Assembly (NCBI RefSeq): GCF_002561455.1
Contig: NZ_NTUP01000011.1
Location: forward strand, 62,001 to 126,000
Direction of reading: 5' to 3'
Length of the DNA stretch: 64,000 nt
Source: Bacillus sp. AFS015802
GTDB lineage: Bacteria; Bacillota; Bacilli; Bacillales; Bacillaceae_B
Made by a program: the position numbers and the translations under genes. Positions within the stretch are counted from its first letter, which is position 1. The number at the start of each line of letters is the position of its first letter. The notes under the pieces were generated by a model that was not told the DNA's origin, made no database searches, and was given only the letters and a program-made list of their open reading frames with translations. Of the stretch, positions 7,534-16,123 are shown one piece after another.

Positions 7534-9049
7534 CTTCCTGGTAAGCACTGATGGCTTCGTATTCTTCTTCTAATAAACGCGGAACTCGGATGAAGATCGG
7601 CATCAGTTTCGTATAGGCTTCTGTTGCCTTCGGATCGGGCTGATGGGAATGAACGGAGCCGACCATTTCCCTTACTTCTTCAAGGGAGTCGATCATTCCG
7701 CTGCCGTACATACCAAGTACTACAGCCCCAAGGCATGAGCTTTCGAAGCTTTCCGGTACTTCCACTTCCTGATCGAAGACGTCGGCAAGCATTTGACGCC
7801 ACAACTCTGAACGGGCAAATCCACCGGTTGCCTGCACCCGTTTCGGCGTCCCTATTAATTCCTCGAGGGCAAGAAGGACACTGTACAAGTTCATGACAAT
7901 CCCTTCAAGGACGGCACGGATCATATGCTCTTTCTTATGATGCATCCCGAGTCCGAAGAAGGAGCCCCGTGCTTTTGCATTCCAAAGGGGAGCGCGTTCA
8001 CCTGCCATATACGGATGGAACAGGAGTCCCTCCGATCCAGGCTCCACTTTAGCGGCAATATCCGTGAGTACTTCATAAGGATCCTTCCCTAATCGTTTCG
8101 CCACTTCGACTTCTCCGGAAGCAAGTTCATCCCGGACCCATCTGAAGATCATTCCCCCATTATTCACAGGACCGCCGATCACCCAGTGCTTATCCGTCAA
8201 GGCATAGCAGAAAATACGGCCTTTCGGATCTGTCACGGGCCGGTCCGTCACGGCACGGATCGCTCCACTCGTGCCGATCGTCACCGCTACTACACCAGGC
8301 TCGATGGCATTCACCCCAAGATTCGACAGCACCCCGTCACTTGCTCCTACAACAAATGGCGTATCTGCAGGCAAGCCCAGCAATTCCGTGTATTCCGACT
8401 TCAATCCGGTCAGACTCTCTGTCGTGGATACAGGGACGGAAAGCTGATCCGTCGTCACCCCTGCAACCTTCAAGGCTTCTTCATCCCACGTCAGGTTTTC
8501 CAGGTGGAACATCCCCGTTGCTGAGGCAATGGAGTAATCCACGACATATTTACCGAACAAGCGATGGAAGGCAAACTCCTTAATCGAAATAAATTTTGAA
8601 GCTTTCCCGAACAATTCCGGTTTCTCGTCCTTCAGCCAGGCAAGCTTCACAAGGGGGGACATCGGATGGATCGGCGTCCCGGTTCTCCGGTAGATTTCTA
8701 ATCCGTTCATTTCTTTCTTTATTTTTTCCGCCCAGGCAGCACTTCGGTTATCCGCCCAAGTAATGGAAGGGGTCAACGGTTGATCATTCTCATCCACTAG
8801 GATCAAACTGTGCATGGCAGAGCTGAATGATACAAACGAAATCGTTTCTTTTGTATTCGATGCCACTTCCTTGATGCATTTAATGACAGCCTGAAAGATT
8901 TCCTCCGGGTCCTGTTCAGCCGTCCCGGGTGCTGGTGTATGTAATGGATATTCGATCCCGTGACGCTCGATCGCTTTTCCTTCTTTATTAAAAAGCACTG
9001 CTTTCGTACTTGTGGTCCCGATATCGACACCGATCATGAATTCTGACAT
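7526..9049 (-). CDS. gntK: gluconate kinase (FGGY family)
   Basis: 507-residue FGGY carbohydrate kinase, phosphorylating gluconate to 6-phosphogluconate. The actin-like ATPase fold is clear: N-terminal phosphate loop MIGVDIGTTSTKAVLF, the WADNRSAAWA substrate segment, FVVGASDGVLSNLG and VAVTIGTSGAIR for the second domain, and the adenosine motif RVQATGGFARSELWRQMLADVF. Gluconate over xylulose or glycerol is chosen from length, from the PLHTPAPGTAEQDP segment and above all from the adjacent gluconate permease 78 bp upstream. Start ATG with AGGAGGAAC upstream. No 6-phosphogluconate dehydrogenase (gntZ) follows, unlike the B. subtilis gntRKPZ operon. Confidence 0.93.
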   Translation of the reverse strand: MSEFMIGVDIGTTSTKAVLFNKEGKAIERHGIEYPLHTPAPGTAEQDPEEIFQAVIKCIKEVASNTKETISFVSFSSAMHSLILVDENDQPLTPSITWADNRSAAWAEKIKKEMNGLEIYRRTGTPIHPMSPLVKLAWLKDEKPELFGKASKFISIKEFAFHRLFGKYVVDYSIASATGMFHLENLTWDEEALKVAGVTTDQLSVPVSTTESLTGLKSEYTELLGLPADTPFVVGASDGVLSNLGVNAIEPGVVAVTIGTSGAIRAVTDRPVTDPKGRIFCYALTDKHWVIGGPVNNGGMIFRWVRDELASGEVEVAKRLGKDPYEVLTDIAAKVEPGSEGLLFHPYMAGERAPLWNAKARGSFFGLGMHHKKEHMIRAVLEGIVMNLYSVLLALEELIGTPKRVQATGGFARSELWRQMLADVFDQEVEVPESFESSCLGAVVLGMYGSGMIDSLEEVREMVGSVHSHQPDPKATEAYTKLMPIFIRVPRLLEEEYEAISAYQEGS

Positions 9050-9127
9050 CTTCGTTCCTCCTAAATAAATAGAGAAAAGGAAGAAGCAACATGGCTCTTC
9101 CCTCTTCTGCTATTATTCTATCCTATT

Positions 9128-10471
9128 TTAGCTAATGAATATCCCTAAAATGAACACAACGGCAAATCCTACAAAACCGATGAGCGTTTCCATCACTGTC
9201 CATGATTTTAACGTATCTTTCACATCTAATCCAAAGTAACGGTTCACTAACCAGAATCCGCTGTCATTTACATGGGAGAAGACCGTTGCACCTGAAGCGA
9301 TGGCGATAACCATCAATCCAAGAACAGGTCCTTGCATACCTAGTGTTTCAATCAGCGGACTCATCAACCCTGCTGCTGTTACCATGGAAACAGTCGCTGA
9401 TCCTTGAGCGACACGGACGACCATGGCAATCAAGAAGGCAAGGGCGATCGGCGGCAGGCTGGATCCAGCCATCATATTTCCTAATACTTCCCCAACACCG
9501 GAGTCAATCAACACTTGCTTGAATACCCCACCGGCACCTGTTACAAGGATGATGATCCCTGCAGGCTCAAGTGCTTTCGTTGCAATGTCCTGAACCTCCT
9601 GGCGTGAGTATCCACGCTTTGTTCCTAATAATACGAACGTCAGCAGTGTCGCAATCGTCAAGGCTACGAATGGATGTCCTAAGAAAGTCAGGATGGAACG
9701 AATCATGTTTCCTTCATCTAAGATAACACCCGAAAGCGTATTCAATAAGATCAAGACTAATGGGATCGAGATAAGAGAAGCAATCAAGGCGAAACTCGGA
9801 AGCTCTTTATCGTACTCCATTTCTTCTGCCTGCATATATTCAGGGACCACTGCGTGAATTCGTTTCGAAATCCATTTTGCAAAAAGTGGACCTGCGATGA
9901 TCATGGATGGAACACCGGCAATCGCACCAAACAGGATGACCCATCCAAGGTCTGCCCCGATTAAGTCCGCAACTGCAATCGGTCCCGGAGTCGGCGGGAT
10001 GAAACTGTGTGTAACGGCAAGACCTGCAAGCAATGGAATTCCATAGTATAGCAGTGACTTTCCAGTTTTACGTGCCAATCCATATACTATCGGTACAAGA
10101 ATGATGAATCCTACATCAAAGAATACGGGAATGGCGACTAAGAAGCCTGTAATACCAAGGGACCATTGCGCCTTATCTTCCCCAAATTTGTTAATCAGAG
10201 TTTGAGCAAGTCGTTCCGCTCCCCCTGATACTTCAAGCATACGACCGAACATCGCACCTAAACCAACGACCACGGCGACAAATCCGAGGGTTCCGCCCAT
10301 CCCGCTTTGAATCGAGGTGACGACTTCCTGCAAAGGCATCCCAGCGGCGATCCCTACGATTAAACTTACTAATAATAGGGCAACAAAAGCATGAAGCTTT
10401 GTTTTAATTACTAAAAATAATAGAAGAAAAATTCCGGCCAGCGCCACTAAAATAAGCATTTGATCTGACAT
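9128..10471 (-). CDS. gntP: gluconate:H+ symporter
   Basis: 447-residue hydrophobic protein with about 12-14 membrane segments. Typical GntP-family blocks are present: GMGGTLGFVAVVVGLGAMFGRMLE, HSFIPPTPGPIAVADLIGADLG, GAGGVFKQVLIDSGVG and FSHVNDSGFWLVNRYFG near the C-terminus. It imports gluconate for the kinase encoded next. First gene of the gntP-gntK unit; its promoter, an operator-like palindrome and a cre-like site lie in the 304-bp region shared with the divergent RpiR-type regulator. A second weaker cre-like sequence (AAAGCGTTTGCA core, 10561-10574) lies in its leader. Confidence 0.95.
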   Translation of the reverse strand: MSDQMLILVALAGIFLLLFLVIKTKLHAFVALLLVSLIVGIAAGMPLQEVVTSIQSGMGGTLGFVAVVVGLGAMFGRMLEVSGGAERLAQTLINKFGEDKAQWSLGITGFLVAIPVFFDVGFIILVPIVYGLARKTGKSLLYYGIPLLAGLAVTHSFIPPTPGPIAVADLIGADLGWVILFGAIAGVPSMIIAGPLFAKWISKRIHAVVPEYMQAEEMEYDKELPSFALIASLISIPLVLILLNTLSGVILDEGNMIRSILTFLGHPFVALTIATLLTFVLLGTKRGYSRQEVQDIATKALEPAGIIILVTGAGGVFKQVLIDSGVGEVLGNMMAGSSLPPIALAFLIAMVVRVAQGSATVSMVTAAGLMSPLIETLGMQGPVLGLMVIAIASGATVFSHVNDSGFWLVNRYFGLDVKDTLKSWTVMETLIGFVGFAVVFILGIFIS

Positions 10472-10645
10472 TGTGTATCCCTACCTTTCTTTCCCTCACG
10501 ACAGCCCTGCTGCCAATTTTTTATAACGGATGATCCTTTTTCTTTGTCACAGACGGAGAAGTAAAGCGTTTGCAAAACACTTTATGTAACTACTACTCTC
10601 TCATTTCAATAAGAGAGTTGCTTTTTCGACCGAACAAATCATCAG

Positions 10646-10658
10646 GAAAATTATTTTC
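10646..10658. promoter_or_regulatory. operator-like palindrome GAAAAT-T-ATTTTC
   Basis: A perfect 13-bp palindrome just downstream of the -10 of the gntP promoter. A degenerate second copy (AGAAATTATTTTT) occurs at 10706-10718 before the regulator gene. A site for the neighbouring RpiR-type regulator is the natural inference. Confidence 0.5.
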
Positions 10659-10668
10659 TGTCTAACTC

Positions 10669-10697
10669 TATTATAAAAAATATTTTTCCTTTTGCAA
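10669..10697 (-). promoter_or_regulatory. sigma-A promoter of gntP-gntK
   Basis: TTGCAA (-35, 10697-10692) and TATAAT (-10, 10674-10669) with exactly 17 bp between, pointing at gntP. Confidence 0.7.
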
Positions 10698-10706
10698 CCG
10701 TTTACA
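10693..10706. promoter_or_regulatory. cre-like CcpA site over the gnt -35
   Basis: TGTAAACGGTTGCA on the minus strand matches TGWNANCGNTNWCA at all but one defined position and overlaps the -35 of the gntP promoter, as expected for carbon catabolite repression of gluconate use. Confidence 0.6.
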
Positions 10707-10775
10707 GAAATTATTTTTATTTTTCTATTAATCTTGTATAATGAAACTATGAAAACCCTTACAGGAGTGGTGTCT

Positions 10776-11627
10776 ATGAGTCAACATCAACATTGTTTAG
10801 CCAGTATCCGTACACACTATCCGCAATTCAGTGTGACAGAGAAAAAAATTGCCGACTATATACTTGAAAATCCCACCGAAATCATCCATTCAACGATCAA
10901 CGGCCTGGCCGAGGATTTGGGGGTTGCCGATTCAACCGTTTTCCGTTTTTGTAAGAGGATCGGCTTCAAAGGCTATCAGGCGATGAAGATCGCCCTTGCC
11001 TCAGAAATCGTCACGGGCCTCAAGGACATACACGAGCGCATCGATGAAGGCGACACGGCACAGACGATTGCGACAAAAGTATTCCGGTCCAATATTAAAA
11101 CGATCGAAGACACTCTAATGGTAGTAGATGAGAAAAAACTGATGAAAGCTGTCGACATGATGATCAATGCCCGGTCCATCGAGTTTTTTGGCAGCGGCGG
11201 ATCCGGTGTCATCGCCCTTGACGCCTACCATAAATTCATCCGGACGGGCTTACGGGTACATGCCGCCAGTGACAGTCATATTCAGCTTATGACCGCTTCC
11301 CAGATGACGAGTGAGGATTGCGCCGTTTTCATCTCCCATTCAGGATCGACGAAGGATATTCTCCAAGTGCTCGACATCGTCAAAGAAACCGGGGCAAAGA
11401 CCATCTGCATCACCAATTTCGCCAAATCCCCATTGAGCCAAAAAGTCGATACGTCCCTCTTCACCGTTTCCGAAGAAACCGACTATCGCTCCGAAGCCCT
11501 CTCCTCCCGTATCGCTCAACTGACCTTGATCGATGCACTTTATGTAAACTTAATGATGATGAGGGAAATGGAAGGACAGGATGCCCTCAGGAAGATGAGG
11601 AAGGCCATTTCGGTTAAAAGGCTGTAA
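10776..11627 (+). CDS. RpiR/MurR-family regulator (HTH + SIS), probable gluconate regulator
   Basis: 283 residues. The N-terminal HTH_6 domain is clear (YPQFSVTEKKIADYILENPTEI, then LAEDLGVADSTVFRFCKRIGFKGYQAMKI at about 40-70), followed by a SIS phosphosugar-binding domain (IEFFGSGGSGVIALDAYHKF, AVFISHSGSTKDILQVLDIVK, ICITNFAKSPL). The start at 10776 is set by AGGAGTGG five bases upstream. Such proteins sense phosphosugars and usually repress a neighbouring operon; divergence from gntP-gntK suggests 6-phosphogluconate or gluconate as effector. In B. subtilis gnt is controlled by a GntR-type protein, so this is a different regulator class on the same genes. A TATAAT at 10737 may be its -10. 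Confidence 0.88.
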   Translation: MSQHQHCLASIRTHYPQFSVTEKKIADYILENPTEIIHSTINGLAEDLGVADSTVFRFCKRIGFKGYQAMKIALASEIVTGLKDIHERIDEGDTAQTIATKVFRSNIKTIEDTLMVVDEKKLMKAVDMMINARSIEFFGSGGSGVIALDAYHKFIRTGLRVHAASDSHIQLMTASQMTSEDCAVFISHSGSTKDILQVLDIVKETGAKTICITNFAKSPLSQKVDTSLFTVSEETDYRSEALSSRIAQLTLIDALYVNLMMMREMEGQDALRKMRKAISVKRL

Positions 11628-11665
11628 AAAAAGGTTGATCAGTTTGAACTGATCAACCTTTTTCA
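11628..11665. terminator. bidirectional terminator
   Basis: Perfect hairpin AAAAAGGTTGATCAGTT / AACTGATCAACCTTTTT between the convergent regulator and aminotransferase genes, with A and T tracts on both sides. Confidence 0.92.
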
Positions 11666-11667
11666 CT

Positions 11668-12990
11668 TTAATCAAGATGACTCATCAACGATGCTTCGTA
11701 CTCTGTCACCGCTTCGTCCAGCATGTGAAGACCGGCGTCAATCTGCTCTCTTGTAACTGTGAGAGGTGGAATCATCCGGATCACTTCGGAGTGGTTTCCA
11801 CAGAGGTAAAATAAAACTCCTTTTTCCAGAGCCCGGTCAAGGATGTCCATCAGGCCATGCTGATTCGGTTCTCCTGTCTGGGGATGAACGATTTCGATCC
11901 CGATCATCAACCCCACCGCACGGATGCTCCCAATCACAGGGTGTTTCTCCTGCAATTGCTCGAGCTTCGAAACGGCGTAGGCCCCCATCGTCTTCGTATT
12001 ATCCAAAAGGTTTTCCTCTTTCATGACCTCTAAAGTGGCAAGACCGACAGAGCAGGCGATCGGGTTCCCGCCAAACGTGGTCCCATGACTTCCAAGGGGC
12101 CATTGTTTCATCAGCTTATTGGATGCGACCGTCGCACTCAGGGGGAGTCCTGAGGCAATCCCTTTTGCAATCGCCATAATATCCGGCGTCACATCGAAGG
12201 TTTGTGCGGCAAACCAGTTTCCAGTACGGCCGAATCCAGTTTGGACTTCATCAAAAATCAATAAGATCCCATGGCGATCACAAATCTCCCTTACCTTTTT
12301 AAGCCAGGCTTTTGGCGGGACGATATATCCCCCTTCCCCAAGTACGGGTTCTAAAATGACACAGGCCACTTCTTCAGGGGTTACCTGATGATTAAAAAGC
12401 GTTTCAAAATCCTTTTCAAGCTTATCGACAACATACCGTGCCGAGTCCTCTCCCTCCCGGCACTCCCGTTCGTTCGCATATGGAATCTGATAGGTTAATC
12501 CTGTCGGCTGCATAAACTTTCGATATTTGCTCTTTGAAGTCGTCACACTGAGCGCACCCAATGAGCGACCGTGAAAACATCCGGTAAAGGAGATGACATA
12601 AGGACGTTTTGTCACATATTTTGCGAGCTTGATAGCTCCCTCGATGGCTTCCGTTCCACTATTGGCAAAGAAGAAGCTGTCCAGTTCACCTGGAAGGATC
12701 TCTGCCAGTTCATCCGCCAGCCGAAGGATCGATTCATACATAATGACACCGGATGGCCCATGCATTAACCCGTCAGCTGCATCTTTGATCGCCTGTACGA
12801 TTTTCGGGTGGCGATGCCCCACATTCGTCACGGCGATTCCAGAGGTGAAATCAAGATACTTCCTTCCGTCAAGCCCGTAGTAGTAGCAGCCTTCTTCTTT
12901 CACTACCGGTAAATTCGGATGATCCTTTGCCATACTTGGTGCCAAACGCTCAGGCATACGCTCTATAAGCTCTTCAAACGTTCGTTCCAT
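11668..12990 (-). CDS. class III PLP aminotransferase (GabT-like), sigma-54-linked
   Basis: 440 residues, the usual length of class III omega-aminotransferases. Key blocks: [35 protein letters not shown] (phosphate cup), [31 protein letters not shown], and the PLP lysine in [15 protein letters not shown]. Family members transaminate 4-aminobutyrate, ornithine-like or other terminal amines; the true substrate is unclear. It follows the YjiH-type transporter by 42 bp, and both sit behind a sigma-54 promoter next to a sigma-54 activator and kynurenine genes. Handling a kynurenine-derived or transported amine is possible but only inference, since known kynurenine aminotransferases belong to class I. 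The convergent terminator at 11628 closes the unit. Confidence 0.85.
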   Translation of the reverse strand: MERTFEELIERMPERLAPSMAKDHPNLPVVKEEGCYYYGLDGRKYLDFTSGIAVTNVGHRHPKIVQAIKDAADGLMHGPSGVIMYESILRLADELAEILPGELDSFFFANSGTEAIEGAIKLAKYVTKRPYVISFTGCFHGRSLGALSVTTSKSKYRKFMQPTGLTYQIPYANERECREGEDSARYVVDKLEKDFETLFNHQVTPEEVACVILEPVLGEGGYIVPPKAWLKKVREICDRHGILLIFDEVQTGFGRTGNWFAAQTFDVTPDIMAIAKGIASGLPLSATVASNKLMKQWPLGSHGTTFGGNPIACSVGLATLEVMKEENLLDNTKTMGAYAVSKLEQLQEKHPVIGSIRAVGLMIGIEIVHPQTGEPNQHGLMDILDRALEKGVLFYLCGNHSEVIRMIPPLTVTREQIDAGLHMLDEAVTEYEASLMSHLD

Positions 12991-13032
12991 TTCAGTACCC
13001 CCATATCCTTATTTGTATAAATCCCCGAGGCA

Positions 13033-14415
13033 TTACATAAAGAAGAAGTGCGCCAGTAACGCTACGATCGGCAACGTAATGATCGTACGCTGGATAAAGA
13101 TGATAAACAGATCCAAGAAGCTGATGGGAATTTTAGATTTGATCAATAAAATCCCGATCTCGGACATGTAGATTAATTGAGTCAGAGACATGGCGGCAAT
13201 CACGAATCTCGTTAACTCACTCTCAATGCCGCTCCCCACCACAGCCGGCAGGAACATATCGGCAAATCCGACAATCATCGCTGGGGCAGCATCTGCAGCC
13301 TGCGGGATTTGCAGGAGCTCAAGGAATGGAACGACCGGATAGGCCATGATATCGAATACCGGAGTATATTCAGCAACGACCAAAGCCAGTGTTCCAAGGG
13401 CCATCACAAGCGGAATGAGACCGAACCAGATATCCAATACGTTCTGCAATCCTTTCCTGGTCACTTCCCCGATACTTTTCACTTCGGATGCTTTTTCTAC
13501 GGCTTTGTCAAATCCCCACTGAAGGCGGGATACATCATCAGGCACCGTTTCAGAAATCTGCATACCGACAGGCTCATAATACGTGTCTTTTTTGCGGGAA
13601 AGAGGTGGAATCCTCGGACAGATCACGGCGGCTGCGATGCCGGCAATGACGACCGTACCGTATAACTGAACAAACATTGATTCCAAGCCTATGAAACTGA
13701 CAATCACAAGACTGAATGCAATGGATGCAACCGAGAAGTTCGTTGCAATCACTGCCGCTTCGCGTTTTGTATAGTAGCCTTCTTCAAATTGTTTCGTTGT
13801 AATGAGAACACCAACCGTACCGCTTCCCATCCAGGAAGCAAGGGCATCGATAGAAGACCGGCCGGGCAGCTGGAATAATGGCTTCATGATCTTTTGAAGC
13901 AGCGTCCCGAAGAAATCCATCAGGCCAAAGTCTAAAAGCAACGGCATCAATAGCCCTGCAAACAGGAACCAGGTCGTCAAGACGGGAACTAACGAATACA
14001 GGACCGTTCCACCCGTATAGTCGGATATAATCCACTCCGGCCCGATTCCATTGACGGTCATCACGGCAAAAACAGTACCGATGACACGTGTGGCAATCCA
14101 GAAATAACCTACATCGAATAATCCTTTTAAGAATGATTGCGTAACAATCCATTGAGGTTTAAATATTTTCGTATAAATGGCCATCAAAGCCGATAGACCA
14201 AAAATGACTGTCATGAATAATGGCAATATACCTTCGAACATACCTTGAAAATAAGAAGCAAATATTCCGACCCCGATGGTCATATTCCCTTCATAGGTAA
14301 CAGGGATCAAAAATAACAGCACCCCTATGAAGGAAGGAATGATAAACTTCATCGCTTCTTTTACCGGTCTAGACTGAGTTTGTAACTCACTTACATTCGT
14401 TTTTCCAACTTCCAT
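13033..14415 (-). CDS. YjiH-family membrane transporter (nucleoside-recognition domain)
   Basis: 460-residue polytopic membrane protein with about 10-11 hydrophobic segments. The order of blocks (KFIIPSFIGVLLFLIPV, YSLVPVLTTWFLFAGLLMPLLLDFGLMDFFG, GSGTVGVLITTKQFEEGYYTKREAAVIATNFS, GFADMFLPAVVGSGIESELTRF, SEIGILLIKSKIPI) is that of the YjiH family, which carries two nucleoside-recognition-type gate repeats. The start at 14415 is preferred because GGGGTG stands upstream; a start ten codons earlier would overlap that site. Substrates in this family are not well known. Position between a sigma-54 promoter and an aminotransferase, beside kynureninase, suggests uptake of an aromatic or amine compound. 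Confidence 0.82.
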   Translation of the reverse strand: MEVGKTNVSELQTQSRPVKEAMKFIIPSFIGVLLFLIPVTYEGNMTIGVGIFASYFQGMFEGILPLFMTVIFGLSALMAIYTKIFKPQWIVTQSFLKGLFDVGYFWIATRVIGTVFAVMTVNGIGPEWIISDYTGGTVLYSLVPVLTTWFLFAGLLMPLLLDFGLMDFFGTLLQKIMKPLFQLPGRSSIDALASWMGSGTVGVLITTKQFEEGYYTKREAAVIATNFSVASIAFSLVIVSFIGLESMFVQLYGTVVIAGIAAAVICPRIPPLSRKKDTYYEPVGMQISETVPDDVSRLQWGFDKAVEKASEVKSIGEVTRKGLQNVLDIWFGLIPLVMALGTLALVVAEYTPVFDIMAYPVVPFLELLQIPQAADAAPAMIVGFADMFLPAVVGSGIESELTRFVIAAMSLTQLIYMSEIGILLIKSKIPISFLDLFIIFIQRTIITLPIVALLAHFFFM

Positions 14416-14510
14416 TGACACACACCCCTTTGAAATTTTATCCAATGACTGCGCAGCTAAGACGGTCCGTTCCCCCTTTATTCGTATCTGAGTGGATTCA
14501 CCTTCTTACT

Positions 14511-14527
14511 TGCAAGTATCATGCCAA
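14511..14527 (-). promoter_or_regulatory. sigma-54 (-24/-12) promoter of the transporter-aminotransferase operon
   Basis: On the minus strand TTGGCAT-GATAC-TTGCA matches the sigma-54 consensus (TGGCAC-N5-TTGCA) with one base off. It lies 96 bp upstream of the YjiH-type start and immediately after the sigma-54 activator gene. No such element is seen before kynU. Confidence 0.85.
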
Positions 14528-14530
14528 TTT

Positions 14531-15919
14531 TTATTTTATTTTGTATTTTTTAAGTTTTCTGACCACTGAAGGTTGACTGATCCCTAAACATTGTGCCATT
14601 TGAGTTGTTGTCTTATGTTTGTCCCTCGCTTGCTTCAGCACCTGTTCTTCTACCGCTTCTAAAATGTCCGTCAATGATTGACCTTCATGGGCAAGTCCCG
14701 ACAAATGACCACTATGTTGTATGTATTGACCCGGCAGGTTTTCCATCTCGATTAACTGCTTAGAAGATGTCACAATCAGCCTCTCGATCACATTCATTAA
14801 CTCCCGCACATTCCCTTTCCACTCCTGAATCAAAAGCTGGTGAATCACCGCTTCATCCACCGTCCTCTGCCTGTCATATTTCTCACAAAAATAGTTCACA
14901 AAGTAATCGATCAACGTAATAATATCCGACGTTCTCTCCCTTAGAGGCGGAATGGTAATGGGCACTACATTCAGGCGAAAGAACAGATCCTGCCTGAACT
15001 CCCTCTTCTCTATCGCCACCTCCAAGTCCCTGTTCGTCGCTGCCAGGACCCGAAAGTCCACCTTCCTTTGCTTCGTTCCACCAACCCGATAAAATTGCTT
15101 CTCCTGGATGAACTTCAGGATTTTCACTTGATTTGATTGAGATAGTTCGCCGATTTCATCAAGAAAAAGAGTCCCTCCTTCTGCAAGTTCGGCCAATCCT
15201 ACCTTTCCCTTACGATCTGCTCCTGTGAAGGAACCGGGCTCATATCCAAAGAACTCAGCTTCAAATAAGGACTCTGGTATAGCCCCGCAATTGACCTCTA
15301 TGAACGGGCCAGCTTTCCTTTGGCTTTTGTTATGAATGAATTTGGCGATGTGGGACTTCCCTACACCGGATTCCCCAAGTAATAGGACATTCACATCGAC
15401 ATCCGCCACTTGAAGCGCGACCTGCAGTACCTTTTTCATCTCATCACTTGTTGCAATGATTCCTTCAGAATAATAATGGCGGCTCCTGAGAATTTCAAGC
15501 TCGCTTTTCACCCTTTCCATCTCGTCTTCCATATCCGTTAAGTACTTTTTCATATTTAATAACTCTGTTACATCGTGGGAATAGCTTACGACCCGCACCA
15601 ATTGTCCATCTTCATGAAAAACTGGAATGCCTGTAACCAGGAGTTTCTTGCCTTCTTTACTTGTTTGAACCAGCGTGATTTTCTTCTTCTCCTTTAAAAC
15701 CAACGGAGTCAATAAAGGTGTGAAGATTCCTTCTTTTTCAAGATCATAAACGGATTTACCGATCATATCTTCCGACTTCACATTGTAGATACCACCGGTT
15801 GCCTCACTGACTTTCAGAATGATCCCGTCTGTATTCGTCACTAAAATATCATCCTGCAGGGAATGAAGAATCGCTTCGTTTTCATTCCAAACTTTTTTCG
15901 ATTCAGTCATCCAAGTCAC
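14531..15919 (-). CDS. PAS/AAA+ sigma-54-dependent activator with TyrR-type HTH
   Basis: 462 residues in three parts. A PAS sensor (about 10-120; LQDDILVTNTDGIILKVSEATGGIYN). An AAA+ motor with Walker A GESGVGKS (182-189), Walker B LFLDEIGE (251-258), and R-finger region FRQDLFFRLNVVPI. A short C-terminal TyrR/Fis-like HTH (TTQMAQCLGISQPSVVRKLKKY). The sigma-54 contact loop reads GSFTGA (229-234) instead of GAFTGA, a conservative change. The gene lies between the sigma-54 promoter it should activate and the divergent kynU. Start ATG has AAAGGGGTGA upstream. The PAS domain may sense an aromatic ligand, by analogy with TyrR-type proteins; this is inference. Confidence 0.92.
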   Translation of the reverse strand: MTWMTESKKVWNENEAILHSLQDDILVTNTDGIILKVSEATGGIYNVKSEDMIGKSVYDLEKEGIFTPLLTPLVLKEKKKITLVQTSKEGKKLLVTGIPVFHEDGQLVRVVSYSHDVTELLNMKKYLTDMEDEMERVKSELEILRSRHYYSEGIIATSDEMKKVLQVALQVADVDVNVLLLGESGVGKSHIAKFIHNKSQRKAGPFIEVNCGAIPESLFEAEFFGYEPGSFTGADRKGKVGLAELAEGGTLFLDEIGELSQSNQVKILKFIQEKQFYRVGGTKQRKVDFRVLAATNRDLEVAIEKREFRQDLFFRLNVVPITIPPLRERTSDIITLIDYFVNYFCEKYDRQRTVDEAVIHQLLIQEWKGNVRELMNVIERLIVTSSKQLIEMENLPGQYIQHSGHLSGLAHEGQSLTDILEAVEEQVLKQARDKHKTTTQMAQCLGISQPSVVRKLKKYKIK

Positions 15920-15939
15920 CCCTTTAATTAGTATTGAGA

Positions 15940-16075
15940 TTATTCAATGATGAATAATCTTCACAAATTTTATTATATTAATCCATTTATACCAGACTTT
16001 TTTGATTATTTATACACTTCTGAATAATTTATTCACAAATGAATATTTTCTATCCAATAATTATTTTACTATTCA
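15940..16075. promoter_or_regulatory. repeated TGAATA inverted repeats between regulator and kynU
   Basis: Two inverted repeats, TTATTCA-N4-TGAATAA (15940-15957) and TGAATAA-T-TTATTCA (16021-16035), plus half sites TGAATA at 16040 and TATTCA at 16070, fill the 204-bp divergent region. They look like operators. No good -10/-35 pair was assigned. Confidence 0.55.
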
Positions 16076-16123
16076 AATCATTTCGATTATCATTTGGGTA
16101 AGACTGTTGAAGGTGGGATTTGA

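Noticed and set aside
15940-16123. Sigma-54 promoter for kynU
   Set aside because: No TGGC-N8-TGC type element is present on the plus strand in this interval.
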